Position numbers and translations under genes: made by a program. The notes below the pieces were generated by a model. It made no database searches. It had not been told where the DNA came from and worked only from the letters and a program-made list of their open reading frames with translations. Shown here piece after piece: positions 34,841-43,764 of a stretch of DNA of 64,000 bases. The stretch comes from Fluviicola sp. (GTDB taxonomy: Bacteria > Bacteroidota > Bacteroidia > Flavobacteriales_D > Crocinitomicaceae). The DNA is taken from positions 67,291 through 131,290 of the forward strand of contig NVXV01000009.1 in NCBI GenBank assembly GCA_002734085.1. Direction: 5' to 3'. Numbering within the stretch: the stretch's first letter is position 1; the number at the start of each line of letters is the position of its first letter.

Positions 34841-36903
34841 GTCAACAATTGATAAGTTATCAGACTCCCTAAGTAAGCCATTCCTGTAAAAATTACAAAC
34901 TGTAGAATCGCTACGCTCCATTTACCCGTTTCCTGACGAACAATAGCAACAGTACTCATACACTGTAGAGCAAAGACATAGAATATCAAAAGCGAAAAAG
35001 CCGTTGCGTAGGAAAACTTAATCGATTTTAAGCCTCTATTGCCTTCAATATCTCCTTGAACACTATAAATGGTAGCCATGGTACCAACGAATACCTCTCT
35101 AGCGGCAAAAGAGGCTACTACAGCTATTCCAATTTTCCAATCAAACCCAAGCGGCTTTATAGCAGGTTCTATGGATTGACCAACAATACCGAGGTAAGAG
35201 TTTTCCAGTTTCTCACTACTCATTCTAGTCTTGAGTGAATCATTGTCAAATTGGTTTGTTTCAATTAAAGTAGTGTATTTTGTTTCTACTTCCTGCATTC
35301 TATCTGCAGGTCCGAAATAGGACAAAAACCAAAGAATAATAGATGCAATCAAGATGACTTTACCTGCCTGCAAAATGAAAATTTTCCCCTTGTTTATCAT
35401 GTTGGTTAATGCATTCTTCAGACTTGGGACTTTGTAATTAGGTAATTCTAAAATAAAACTATCATCACTTTTAATTTTAGAAAATTTATGAATTAGAAGT
35501 GCAATAATAAGACTTGCTACAATACCTAAGACGTAAAGTCCCATCATAAAAAGACCCTGTACACTAATAAAGCCTGCGATATACTCTCTCGGGGCAATGA
35601 ATGAAACTAAAAATACATAAACGGGTAAACGTGCAGAACAACTCATTAAAGGAGTTATAAATATCGTAATGAATCGTTCTTTTCGATTTTCTATTGATCT
35701 AGCAGCCATTATTGCTGGAATCGCACAGGCAAAACCTCCTACCAATGGTACTATAGACTTTCCATTCATTCCAAATTTTCGCAATAATCCATCTGTCATA
35801 AAACTAACTCTAGACAGGTATCCAGTATCCTCTAAAATGGCTATTAAACCAAATAAAATCATGATTTGTGGGACAAAGACTAAAACACCAGCAAGACCAG
35901 CAAAAATTCCATCGGATATAAAGTCAGCAATGGCGCCTTCTGGCATAAATCCAGCTATCCATTCTCCCAATAACACTACACCATCATTGATGGCATCCAT
36001 TGGGTAAGCCGCAAATGAAAATATCGCTTGAAAAATAATAAAGAAAGTCGCTAGAAAAATCAATAATCCCCAAAATGGATGTGTCACGTACTGGTCTATT
36101 TTATCAGTAACTGTAGCTCTGTTTTTCTCCGATTTCCTAGTGATAAAACTTTTCGTAACTTCGTTAATCTCCGTAACTCGATGATTGATTTCAAGAATTT
36201 CTTCTTTTAATCTTTCAAAATTGTTTTTGGCTAAAATATTCCGAAATTCACTGGCTTTTTCCTCACGTAAATCCGCTTCACCTTGACAAATCAACTTAAA
36301 GAGCATATAATCAGATTCAGCGTCGAAAATGTTTTTAGCTTGATTTAATAAAGAATCATATTTTTCACTTTTAAACCTTGAAATAGTTGGTTTTGTGTTA
36401 TGATTTTCAGTAAGTTTAATAAGTTCGCTAACTCCAGTTCCTTTGCGGGCACTTATCCCAATTGTCGGGACTCCAAAGTGTTTTGAAACCTGTTCTAAAT
36501 CAATAGTGTCGCCATCCCTTTCCGTAATGTCGATCATGTTTATTGCCAAAATCGTAGGAATACCTAAATCGATGACCTGAGAAGCGAAGAATAAATTTCG
36601 TGCTAAGTTGGTGCCGTCTGCCACAAATACAATTAAATCAGGAAAAGATTCAGAATCGGGTTTGAGGAGTATATCTTGAACAACTTTTTCATCGTCATTT
36701 TTAGAAGATAAACTATAGGTCCCAGGTAAGTCAATTAATTCACAATTTTCACCGTTTGGTAATTTAATTGAACCCGATCGCTTGTTGACCGTGACCCCAG
36801 GATAATTACCTACTCTCTGATTAAGACCAGTTAATCGATTAAACAACGAAGTCTTTCCAGAGTTTGGATTACCTACAAGTGCTATCTTTCTTCTTTTGTT
36901 CAT
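34837..36903 (-). CDS. feoB: Ferrous iron transport protein B
   Basis: An inner-membrane Fe(II) transporter with a cytoplasmic G domain. I place the start at ATG 36903 (688 residues, MNKRRKIALVGNPNSGKTSL), as G-proteins of this family begin a few residues before G1; the open frame runs on to 36996 but those 31 residues are not FeoB-like. G1 is GNPNSGKT, G2 NYPGVTV, G3 DLPGTYSL, G4 NMID and G5 SARKG. A helical domain and two Gate regions follow (VPLVGGFACAIPAIMAAR, and SCSARLPVYVFLVSF) with about 8-10 membrane helices. No feoA lies alongside in this window. Stops of feoB and ispF overlap. Confidence 0.95.
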   Translation of the reverse strand: MNKRRKIALVGNPNSGKTSLFNRLTGLNQRVGNYPGVTVNKRSGSIKLPNGENCELIDLPGTYSLSSKNDDEKVVQDILLKPDSESFPDLIVFVADGTNLARNLFFASQVIDLGIPTILAINMIDITERDGDTIDLEQVSKHFGVPTIGISARKGTGVSELIKLTENHNTKPTISRFKSEKYDSLLNQAKNIFDAESDYMLFKLICQGEADLREEKASEFRNILAKNNFERLKEEILEINHRVTEINEVTKSFITRKSEKNRATVTDKIDQYVTHPFWGLLIFLATFFIIFQAIFSFAAYPMDAINDGVVLLGEWIAGFMPEGAIADFISDGIFAGLAGVLVFVPQIMILFGLIAILEDTGYLSRVSFMTDGLLRKFGMNGKSIVPLVGGFACAIPAIMAARSIENRKERFITIFITPLMSCSARLPVYVFLVSFIAPREYIAGFISVQGLFMMGLYVLGIVASLIIALLIHKFSKIKSDDSFILELPNYKVPSLKNALTNMINKGKIFILQAGKVILIASIILWFLSYFGPADRMQEVETKYTTLIETNQFDNDSLKTRMSSEKLENSYLGIVGQSIEPAIKPLGFDWKIGIAVVASFAAREVFVGTMATIYSVQGDIEGNRGLKSIKFSYATAFSLLIFYVFALQCMSTVAIVRQETGKWSVAILQFVIFTGMAYLGSLITYQLLT

Positions 36904-37034
36904 GAGGGACTGCAAAAATGCCAAAAAAAAATCGGTTAGTTTATACCTTAACATAGGTATTTTATGACCAAATTTCTTTATTTTAACATATTTCAATCGG
37001 TAACACGATACATATTAAAAGTAGAATTTAAACT

Positions 37035-38099
37035 ATGAATCAATCAGAGGTTTATGATTGTATAATCATTGGTGGTGGACAAAGCGCTTTAGCTTGTGCT
37101 TATTTTTTTAGAAGAACCGACAAAAAGATCCTTCTACTTGATAAGAATGAAGAGTGTGGCGGTTCATGGCCGAATATTTGGGATTCTTTAGAATTATTTT
37201 CACCTGCTGAATTTAATGTTTTACCAGGTTGGCCAATGCCAAAGACAGAAACCGAATTCCCGAAAAAATCAGACATAATAAATTACCTGTGTGCGTATGA
37301 AAAGAGATATGATTTCCCCATTGAGAGAAATGTAACCGTTTTATCCACTTATCACAACGGAAATTACTTTGAGCTAGATACTACTAAAGAAGTATATAAA
37401 ACAAAAACTGTGATCTCGGCAACAGGAACTTACGGAGCTCCGACTATTCCTAATATTCAAGGATCAAAGGATTTTAATGGTGAACAGCTGCACTCTTCAG
37501 AATACAAAGCTCCAGATGAATTTCAAGGTAAAAATGTATTAGTCGTTGGTGAAGGAAACTCTGGAGCTCAGATTTTAGCAGACTTGTATAAACACACAAA
37601 CTGTTACTGGGCTGTAAAAGATACCCCCAAATTTTTGCCGCCAGATGTGGATGGAAGAGTTTTATTTGACTCAGCCACACAGGTTTATCAGAATAAAAAG
37701 ACTGGAAAGAAAGATTCAACGATCATTAACCTGGGTAATATTGTGCGATTACCAAAAGTGAAAGAAGCTGAAAGTAATAAAGTGTACAACAATCATTTTC
37801 AACTTGAGAAGTTTGAAGAAAAAGGAATAGTAAAGTCTAATGGTGATTTTTTGCCTATTGACGTAGTAATTTGGTGTACGGGGTATGGTAACAATACTAA
37901 ACACCTAAAACCAATCGTTAATCCAGATAAAAGAGGTAAGATCTTACTAGAAGATAATCAGTCATTAGATATAGAAGGTTTATGGCTTGTTGGATATGGT
38001 GGTTGGACAGGTTTTGCCTCTGCAACTATCATTGGTGTAGGGAGAACTGCAAAGTCTGTTGTAAAACAATGTGATAAATATCTCGATGAAATAAGCTAA
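37035..38099 (+). CDS. Flavin-dependent monooxygenase (ArsO/CzcO-like)
   Basis: A 354-residue FAD/NADPH-binding oxidoreductase. The FAD loop is IIGGGQSALACAYFF (residues 11-25). SLELFSPAEFNVLPGWPMP and SATGTYGAPTIPNIQG follow, then the NADPH loop VLVVGEGNSGAQILAD. Near the end, VIWCTGYG and LVGYGGWTGFASATIIGVGR close the FAD domain. This pattern matches ArsO-like proteins and class B flavin monooxygenases. No arsenic resistance genes are near, so substrate is open. It is divergent from feoB with a short gap of about 130 bp, and stands alone in its orientation group before wecB (71 bp). Confidence 0.88.
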   Translation: MNQSEVYDCIIIGGGQSALACAYFFRRTDKKILLLDKNEECGGSWPNIWDSLELFSPAEFNVLPGWPMPKTETEFPKKSDIINYLCAYEKRYDFPIERNVTVLSTYHNGNYFELDTTKEVYKTKTVISATGTYGAPTIPNIQGSKDFNGEQLHSSEYKAPDEFQGKNVLVVGEGNSGAQILADLYKHTNCYWAVKDTPKFLPPDVDGRVLFDSATQVYQNKKTGKKDSTIINLGNIVRLPKVKEAESNKVYNNHFQLEKFEEKGIVKSNGDFLPIDVVIWCTGYGNNTKHLKPIVNPDKRGKILLEDNQSLDIEGLWLVGYGGWTGFASATIIGVGRTAKSVVKQCDKYLDEIS

Positions 38100-38170
38100 T
38101 AGAGACAACTCGCGAGTAAAAAACATAAATACTAAGCAAATGATTAAATTCGCAAAGTAGAATATAAGGA

Positions 38171-39319
38171 ATGAAGAAGATAGTAACCATTATTGGGGCG
38201 AGACCTCAAATTATAAAGTCAGCAGCAATAAGTAGAGCAGTTGAAAAAGAATTTCCTAAAAAATTAGAAGAAATTGTTGTGCATACAGGTCAGCATTATG
38301 ATGAGAATATGTCAAAAGTCTTTTTTGATGAATTGGGAATTCCAAAACCTCAATATAATTTAGGTGTTGGATCGGGGAGTCACGGTAAACAAACAGCTGA
38401 GATGTTGATTGGTATTGAAGTCGTTTTAGAAAAAGAAAACCCAGATGCTTTAGTCGTTTATGGAGACACGAATTCAACTCTTGCGGGAGCTACTGCTGCG
38501 GCTAAAATGAATATTCCCGTTGTGCACATCGAAGCGGGTTTAAGAAGCTACAATAAATCAATGCCAGAAGAAGTAAATAGAGTTGTGTGTGATCATCTTT
38601 CAACTTTATTATTTTCACCTACAAAATCTGGATTTTTAAATTTAAAAAAGGAAGGATTTTCGGAGAATAATGAACCTCCCTATACTCCTGATAATGCCAA
38701 AGTATATCACTGTGGTGATATTATGTTTGATAACAGTCTCTACTTTTCAGCATTAGCAAGTAATAAAAATACGGTTATTGAAGAGTATGGACTGGAGAAT
38801 ACGCCTTTCTTTTTGAGTACAATTCACAGAGGAAGTAATACGGACAATGCGGGTCATTTAAATGAAATTTTTGAAGCATTCCTAGAGGTAATGCAAGAAC
38901 ACAAAGATAAAATGTTGGTTTTACCACTCCATCCTAGAACCAAAAATTGTATGGATCAGCATCTTTCAAAAGATACGCTGAGTAGAATTGAAGCAAACGA
39001 TAGGATAAAAATTATTCCTCCAGTTTCTTTTCTGAATATCATAGCACTTGAAAAAAACTGTGAAATGGTTATTACAGATAGTGGAGGACTGCAAAAAGAA
39101 GCTTTTTTCTTTAAAAAACCATGCGTAATACTCCGACCAGAAACAGAATGGGTTGAAATTGTCGATAACGGAAATGCGATTATTACAAATTATCATAAGA
39201 ATAAAATTATCGATGCAATTGCTCATTTTTCATCAAATACCTCTCTATCATATCCAGATTTTTATGGAAATGGTAAAGCAGCTGAATTTATTTGTAGTGA
39301 AATTATTTCAAACTTATAA
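38171..39319 (+). CDS. wecB: UDP-N-acetylglucosamine 2-epimerase (non-hydrolysing)
   Basis: A 382-residue cytoplasmic enzyme converting UDP-GlcNAc to UDP-ManNAc for surface polysaccharides. The GT-B fold marks are IIGARPQIIKSAAISRAVEK, EIVVHTGQHYDENMS, VYGDTNSTLAGATAA, VVHIEAGLRSYNKSMPEEVN, LSTIHRGSNTDN, LPLHPRTKN and VITDSGGLQKEAFFFKKPCV followed by LRPETEWVE. Length is standard. It leads a set of three same-strand genes (9 bp gap, then a 4-bp overlap) with a polysaccharide deacetylase and a GSCFA protein, which points to glycan synthesis or modification. Confidence 0.94.
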   Translation: MKKIVTIIGARPQIIKSAAISRAVEKEFPKKLEEIVVHTGQHYDENMSKVFFDELGIPKPQYNLGVGSGSHGKQTAEMLIGIEVVLEKENPDALVVYGDTNSTLAGATAAAKMNIPVVHIEAGLRSYNKSMPEEVNRVVCDHLSTLLFSPTKSGFLNLKKEGFSENNEPPYTPDNAKVYHCGDIMFDNSLYFSALASNKNTVIEEYGLENTPFFLSTIHRGSNTDNAGHLNEIFEAFLEVMQEHKDKMLVLPLHPRTKNCMDQHLSKDTLSRIEANDRIKIIPPVSFLNIIALEKNCEMVITDSGGLQKEAFFFKKPCVILRPETEWVEIVDNGNAIITNYHKNKIIDAIAHFSSNTSLSYPDFYGNGKAAEFICSEIISNL

Positions 39320-39328
39320 ATAGTTACA

Positions 39329-40624
39329 ATGATTTTAATCTATGTAGATGAAGTATCCAAACGACTAATTTACACGCTAAACATTATGTTTAATGCGCGT
39401 AAAATAGATTTTACTGCAACGAATGATCTAGTTAGGTTTGTTGAGTATGAAGGTCCAAAGTTTGTGTATTCTACTCGTGATTTTGAAGAAAATTATTTAA
39501 CGTTTCATCCAGCGGATATACTGTTTGAAGAGGTGATTAAACCTCAAAAAATTGAAACTTACCAATGGAGAGCTGTAGAGTTTTTCTCATTTAATGGAAA
39601 GCCTGATCTTTTAGGAAGTGTTTTTTATGCTTTGGTAATGTATGATGAATATCTTTCAGAATCATTTGATGAGCATGATAGATTTATGTCGAAAGATAGC
39701 ACTTTAGTGAAATTTGGTATGCTGGATAAGTTGATGGTTGAACGATGGTCGATTAGTTTTATTGAGTTTTTAGAAGAAAAGCTGAACACAAAGTTAATGC
39801 CCAAAAACATACCTTTCGTTGTCATTCCAACATTTGATATTGATAATACGTATGCTTTTAAATTAAAAGAGGGCTGGCGAAAATGGATGAGTGTTGGAAA
39901 AGACATTCTTTCTTTTAACAAAAAACGGCTGAATGAGCGAAAAGGGGTACTTGAAGATTTAAAAAATGATCCGTATGATACTTTTGAGTATATTGAGGAT
40001 ATTGCGAAAAGAGGGTTTGATGTAAAAATATTTTGGCTGCTAGGAGATTATGCCAAATATGACAGAAACATAAGCTTCCACCATCCCAAACACCAGAGAC
40101 TTATAAGGAAAATGAGTCAATTCACTACAATAGGACTGCATCCTTCCTATAGATCTGATGGAGTATTCTCATTGATCAATGAAGAGAAAAAACGAATGGA
40201 GACTATTTTAGATAGTCCAGTTAAAAATAGTCGGCAACATTATTTGAAAATGAAGTTGCCCCAAACGTATCGCTCTTTAATCAAATGCGGTTTTAAAAAT
40301 GATTATACATTGGGATTTGCAGATGCGCCTGGATTCAGGGCAGGGATAGCAAGACCGTTTCCTTGGTTTGATTTGAAAAATAATACAGATACGGATTTTA
40401 TACTCCATCCCTTTACTTATATGGATGGAACACTCAATGAGTATCAAGGTTTATCTATTCCTGAAGCCAAAAAAAAGGTCGGAGAGCTAGCTACTGAAGT
40501 CTCTAAATATGGCGGTAATTTAATTGCAATTTGGCACAATGAGACTATTGGAGATTATGGGAAATGGGATCAATGGTCTGATGTGCTAGAATACACCTTG
40601 TCATTTCAAAAACAGGAGGGATGA
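39329..40624 (+). CDS. Polysaccharide deacetylase family protein
   Basis: A 431-residue protein with no signal peptide. Residues 1-140 are a Bacteroidota-specific N-terminal region. From about residue 165 a deacetylase-like barrel begins with FVVIPTFDIDNTYAF, where the D-x-D replaces the usual T-F-D-D metal motif, and continues through FDVKIFWLLGDYAKYD, TIGLHPSYRSD (H-P metal pair) and TLGFADAPGFRAGIARPFPW. It ends with IAIWHNETIGDYGKWD, carrying the catalytic His. Homologues act in capsule or lipopolysaccharide loci. It lies between wecB and the GSCFA gene, overlapping the latter by ATGA. The substrate is unknown. Confidence 0.83.
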   Translation: MILIYVDEVSKRLIYTLNIMFNARKIDFTATNDLVRFVEYEGPKFVYSTRDFEENYLTFHPADILFEEVIKPQKIETYQWRAVEFFSFNGKPDLLGSVFYALVMYDEYLSESFDEHDRFMSKDSTLVKFGMLDKLMVERWSISFIEFLEEKLNTKLMPKNIPFVVIPTFDIDNTYAFKLKEGWRKWMSVGKDILSFNKKRLNERKGVLEDLKNDPYDTFEYIEDIAKRGFDVKIFWLLGDYAKYDRNISFHHPKHQRLIRKMSQFTTIGLHPSYRSDGVFSLINEEKKRMETILDSPVKNSRQHYLKMKLPQTYRSLIKCGFKNDYTLGFADAPGFRAGIARPFPWFDLKNNTDTDFILHPFTYMDGTLNEYQGLSIPEAKKKVGELATEVSKYGGNLIAIWHNETIGDYGKWDQWSDVLEYTLSFQKQEG

Positions 40625-41562
40625 AGAAAACTTTTGTCAATGTTCCAGAGCTAAATTTTGTTGATTACAACCATTCCATTTGTTTTATTGGAAGTTGCTT
40701 TTCTGAAAATATTTCTAAAAAAGCTGAAATTTACGGTTTTGATGTTGGGTCCAATCCACTAGGTGTCGTTTTTAACCCTCAAAGTGTTGGAGACTTTTTA
40801 TTAAAAGTAAGAGATGAATCGTATGACTTGAATGTTGTTAAGCGTAATGACGTTTATTTCTCTTGGGAAGCAAATAGTTCTACTTTTGGTTATACGGAGC
40901 AGGAAATAGGCACAAAGATTCAAAATGCACGCAAATCTTTTGAAAACACATTGTCAAAATCAACTGTTTTATTCGTAACATTTGGCACTGCATGGATTTA
41001 TGAGTTAAAAGAAAATAAACATGTTGTAGCAAGCTGCCATAAGTTTAATCAAAGCTTATTCCATAAAAGATTATTGACAATTCCCGAAATAACTGAGCAT
41101 TGGAAAGGGGTTGTTGAATCGCTACAGTCCGAATATCCAAACTTAAATATTATTTTTACTTTGAGTCCAGTTCGACATGTTAAAGACGGGTTAATAGAGA
41201 ATGCTAGGAGTAAGGCAATTTTACTTGAAAGTATTCACCAATTGGTTGACAGTTTCAAATCATGTCATTATTTCCCGGCCTACGAAATTGTTCTTGATGA
41301 ACTTAGAGATTACGGTTACTTTACAAAAGATGGCTTGCATCCAAATGATATTGCCATCAATGAGGTATGGTCTACGTTTTTTAAGAGTGTATTATCACCA
41401 AAAGCCCAAGAAATTGCAACTGAGTGGATGGGGATAAGAAAACTATTTGATCATCAAATTCAATATGATAAGTCAAAGGAGGCTTTAAAGTTTGAGGATT
41501 CTAGATCAGAAAAACTAAAAGAGTTCAAATCAAAATATCTCGAATTTAATTTTGAGATTTAA
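40621..41562 (+). CDS. GSCFA domain protein
   Basis: A 313-residue protein with the eponymous motif IGSCFSENISKKAEIYGFDV near residue 22, then NPLGVVFNPQSVGDFL, FVTFGTAWIYE, CHKFNQSLFHKRLL, LSPVRHVKDGLIENARSKAI and FPAYEIVLDELRDYGYFTKD with GLHPN. The GSCFA family resembles SGNH/GDSL hydrolases and is thought to act on acylated glycans; the Ser in G-S-C-F would be the nucleophile and D/H of G-L-H-P-N complete the site. It is translationally coupled to the deacetylase gene. The pair may remove acyl groups from, or transfer them to, the same polysaccharide (inference). Confidence 0.88.
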   Translation: MKKTFVNVPELNFVDYNHSICFIGSCFSENISKKAEIYGFDVGSNPLGVVFNPQSVGDFLLKVRDESYDLNVVKRNDVYFSWEANSSTFGYTEQEIGTKIQNARKSFENTLSKSTVLFVTFGTAWIYELKENKHVVASCHKFNQSLFHKRLLTIPEITEHWKGVVESLQSEYPNLNIIFTLSPVRHVKDGLIENARSKAILLESIHQLVDSFKSCHYFPAYEIVLDELRDYGYFTKDGLHPNDIAINEVWSTFFKSVLSPKAQEIATEWMGIRKLFDHQIQYDKSKEALKFEDSRSEKLKEFKSKYLEFNFEI

Positions 41563-41602
41563 ACAAAAAAACTCGACTAAATATAGCCGAGTTTCTTTTT
41601 TG
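41563..41602. terminator. Bidirectional terminator
   Basis: Stem AAACTCG (41569-41575) with CGAGTTT (41588-41594), extended inward by two more pairs with one mismatch; A-run on the left, TTCTTTTTT on the right. It serves the GSCFA gene on + and the convergent PKD protein gene on -. Confidence 0.8.
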
Positions 41603-41625
41603 TTGTTGTGTATTACGCTTTTATG

Positions 41626-42927
41626 CTATTTGTGAACTACCGTTCCCGCATATACAGGACGTTCGTTCGGTAAAGAATTTTCAATTTGTACTCTCCAGAT
41701 AAACACTGTCTCTGAGTCAGTCATTTTACCTGTTCTTTCATCAATTCCTGTCCAAGGTTTCGAAGCATCTTTTGATGTAAATACGATACCGTTATCTCTT
41801 GGGTCAATTATCGTTAAAGTGAATGGTATATCTCTTTGAGTAAGAGAGAATGGCATAAACGCTTTCGTTTTTGGATCTGAACCATTTGGAATAAATGCTT
41901 CAACTGCCATTAAATTGTATTGTTCTTCAATTCTTACTTCTTTCTCTTTAGAGTTTGTACATCCGTTGAAGTCTGTTACAGTTAATGAAACTGAATAGTC
42001 ACCTTTTTCAAAGAAATGATGTTTTGCTTTTTTACCTTCTTTCTCAGCTTCACCATCGAAATCCCATATGATTTCTTTGTAGTCACCGTATGCTTCACAT
42101 ATTGTAACTGGCACACCTTTTTCGAAGATGTTAGCCTCCAATCTAAAGTCTGGAGTAGGTAACTCATTTACTTTAATGAATTCAGTGTCAATAATTTTGT
42201 TGTCACTGTCTACAAAATTAATAGTAAGAGATTTTTCTGGATTTAAGATAAGCGTAGAGGCTTTTTTAAGTTCTACAATTTCACCATCTAATTCAAATCT
42301 TACGATTTCATTCTTAGCACCGTTGTTCGTAATCGACATTCTTTCTCCAGAACATATCTCCTTTGAAGTTACGTTACCAGCAATGTAGTTGACTTTTTCT
42401 GGTGTAGCAGTCTCCTGAACATTATTAGGGTCGTTACTATCATCATTATCATCACTTGGGAAAGAAACAGCGACATGATTGTTTTCAGAATTGTTATTTC
42501 TATTAGGATTAGCTTCTTCCTTGTTGGGAGATTCAGTTAAAGTAGTTCCCTCTTCTGATTTCTCATCAGATTCTTGAATTATATTCTGATCGCTACCATT
42601 ACTTACGTTATTGGCATCGTTCACCGTTACATTTTCATCTTCGGATTCAATATTCGAATTTTTAATGTCGTTTTTAGGCGTTTCCTCTTTATCAATGCGA
42701 TTTACTTTTGCAGTAGTCGTATCATCAGGATTAAATACCACAATACTAGTCACAGCAATAGTTGCAACAACAGCAGTAGCAGCAATCCACTTCCAGGCAG
42801 AAGAACTTCCTCCACCAGTGGCTTTGGCATCTAGCTTGCCTTTGACCGCTTCCCAAGCTTGAGGATCATAAGGAGCCTCAAACTCATTGAGCTTGTCTTT
42901 AAATGCGTTTTCTAAATTATTTTTCAT
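41626..42927 (-). CDS. Membrane-anchored PKD protein with type-B T9SS-like end; candidate anti-sigma factor
   Basis: 433 residues. The first 45 (FKDKLNEFEAPYDPQAWEAV, KGKLDA) are cytoplasmic and resemble the short N-terminus of proteins paired with ECF sigma factors in Bacteroidota. One membrane helix follows (about 47-66, WIAATAVVATIAVTSIVVF). Residues 70-185 are a low-complexity Asn/Asp/Glu/Ser-rich linker. A PKD domain lies at about 255-335 (KEIIWDFDGEAEKEGKKAK, GDYSVSLTVTDFNGCTN). The last 90 residues (VEAFIPNGSDPK, FTLTIIDPRDNGIVFTS, FIWRVQIEN, PVYAGTVVHK) resemble the gliding-motility-associated type-B sorting domain. The start overlaps the sigma factor stop (ATGA). Anti-sigma role is inferred from coupling and topology. 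Confidence 0.75.
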   Translation of the reverse strand: MKNNLENAFKDKLNEFEAPYDPQAWEAVKGKLDAKATGGGSSSAWKWIAATAVVATIAVTSIVVFNPDDTTTAKVNRIDKEETPKNDIKNSNIESEDENVTVNDANNVSNGSDQNIIQESDEKSEEGTTLTESPNKEEANPNRNNNSENNHVAVSFPSDDNDDSNDPNNVQETATPEKVNYIAGNVTSKEICSGERMSITNNGAKNEIVRFELDGEIVELKKASTLILNPEKSLTINFVDSDNKIIDTEFIKVNELPTPDFRLEANIFEKGVPVTICEAYGDYKEIIWDFDGEAEKEGKKAKHHFFEKGDYSVSLTVTDFNGCTNSKEKEVRIEEQYNLMAVEAFIPNGSDPKTKAFMPFSLTQRDIPFTLTIIDPRDNGIVFTSKDASKPWTGIDERTGKMTDSETVFIWRVQIENSLPNERPVYAGTVVHK

Positions 42928-43490
42928 CGGTCTAGTTTGACAAATTTCTCTTTTAATATACTTCTAAGGTTTTGTTTCGCTTTAGCAAGATTTGATTTTG
43001 ACGTCCCTTCAGAAACGCCTAAAATTTCGGCAATTTCTTTATGGGAATAATTTTCAATTACATAAAGGTTGAAAACCGTTTGGTAAGCAGGCGAAAGGGA
43101 CTGTATAGCCTCCATTGCATATTCTGCTTTTAGCTTTGTCAACATTTCATCTGAATCATCCTCTTGTTCAACACTTGCGTCGTTAAACATGTATTCTTCA
43201 TCTGTTGAAAAAGGCTGTCGGTTTCTTTTTCGAATAGCATCGATGGAAGCATTAACCATAATTCTTCTCATCCAGCCCTCGAAAGAACCTTTAAAATCAA
43301 ACTCACTAAGCTTATCAAAGACCTTAATGAAACCTTCCTGGACAACTTCCTGGGCTCTGTCGCGATCTTTCGTATATCGCATGCAAACCCCCATCATTTT
43401 CCCATAGAATAACTTGAAGAGCTCTTCTTGAGCTGCGCGATTATCTTTCGCGCATTTTTCAATTATTTCTCTGAGTTCATTGTTTTCCAC
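42924..43490 (-). CDS. ECF-type RNA polymerase sigma factor
   Basis: A 188-residue sigma-70 family ECF factor. Region 2 spans about 15-85: ELFKLFYGKMMGVCMRYTKD, RAQEVVQEGFIKVF, FKGSFEGWMRRIMVNASIDA and IRKRNRQ. Region 4 spans about 120-180: LSPAYQTVFNLYVIENYSHK, EIAEILGVSEGTSKSNLAKA and KQNLRSIL. The start codon is GTG at 43490, since an in-frame stop lies 18 nt upstream and no ATG occurs between. It is the first gene of a two-gene operon with the PKD membrane protein, with a 4-bp overlap, the usual layout of a sigma/anti-sigma pair. Confidence 0.94.
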   Translation of the reverse strand: MENNELREIIEKCAKDNRAAQEELFKLFYGKMMGVCMRYTKDRDRAQEVVQEGFIKVFDKLSEFDFKGSFEGWMRRIMVNASIDAIRKRNRQPFSTDEEYMFNDASVEQEDDSDEMLTKLKAEYAMEAIQSLSPAYQTVFNLYVIENYSHKEIAEILGVSEGTSKSNLAKAKQNLRSILKEKFVKLDR

Positions 43491-43764
43491 TTCTAGTTTC
43501 AGGGTTTAAACGTTTATACTTTTTAACGGTTGCCAAAATGGTTGAAAAATTTTTATAAAACTTTTCTCAACCACTAAATTAATTCAATTTATGAGGTTTA
43601 TAAGTTTAAGCAAAAGAAAAAAATAAAGCATAAGATTATTTGATGAAATAAATTGTAATTACAGCAAGATATGAACTTAATTTGTTCGGTTGAAATGCGA
43701 TTATTCGTGATAAATTGATTACATTCGTGGCCGTACAATAAAGTAAATTAAAAATTAATATAAG

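Noticed and set aside
38108-38117. Palindrome ACTCGCGAGT between the monooxygenase and wecB genes
   Set aside because: A single 10-bp palindrome without a repeat or promoter context; may be chance.
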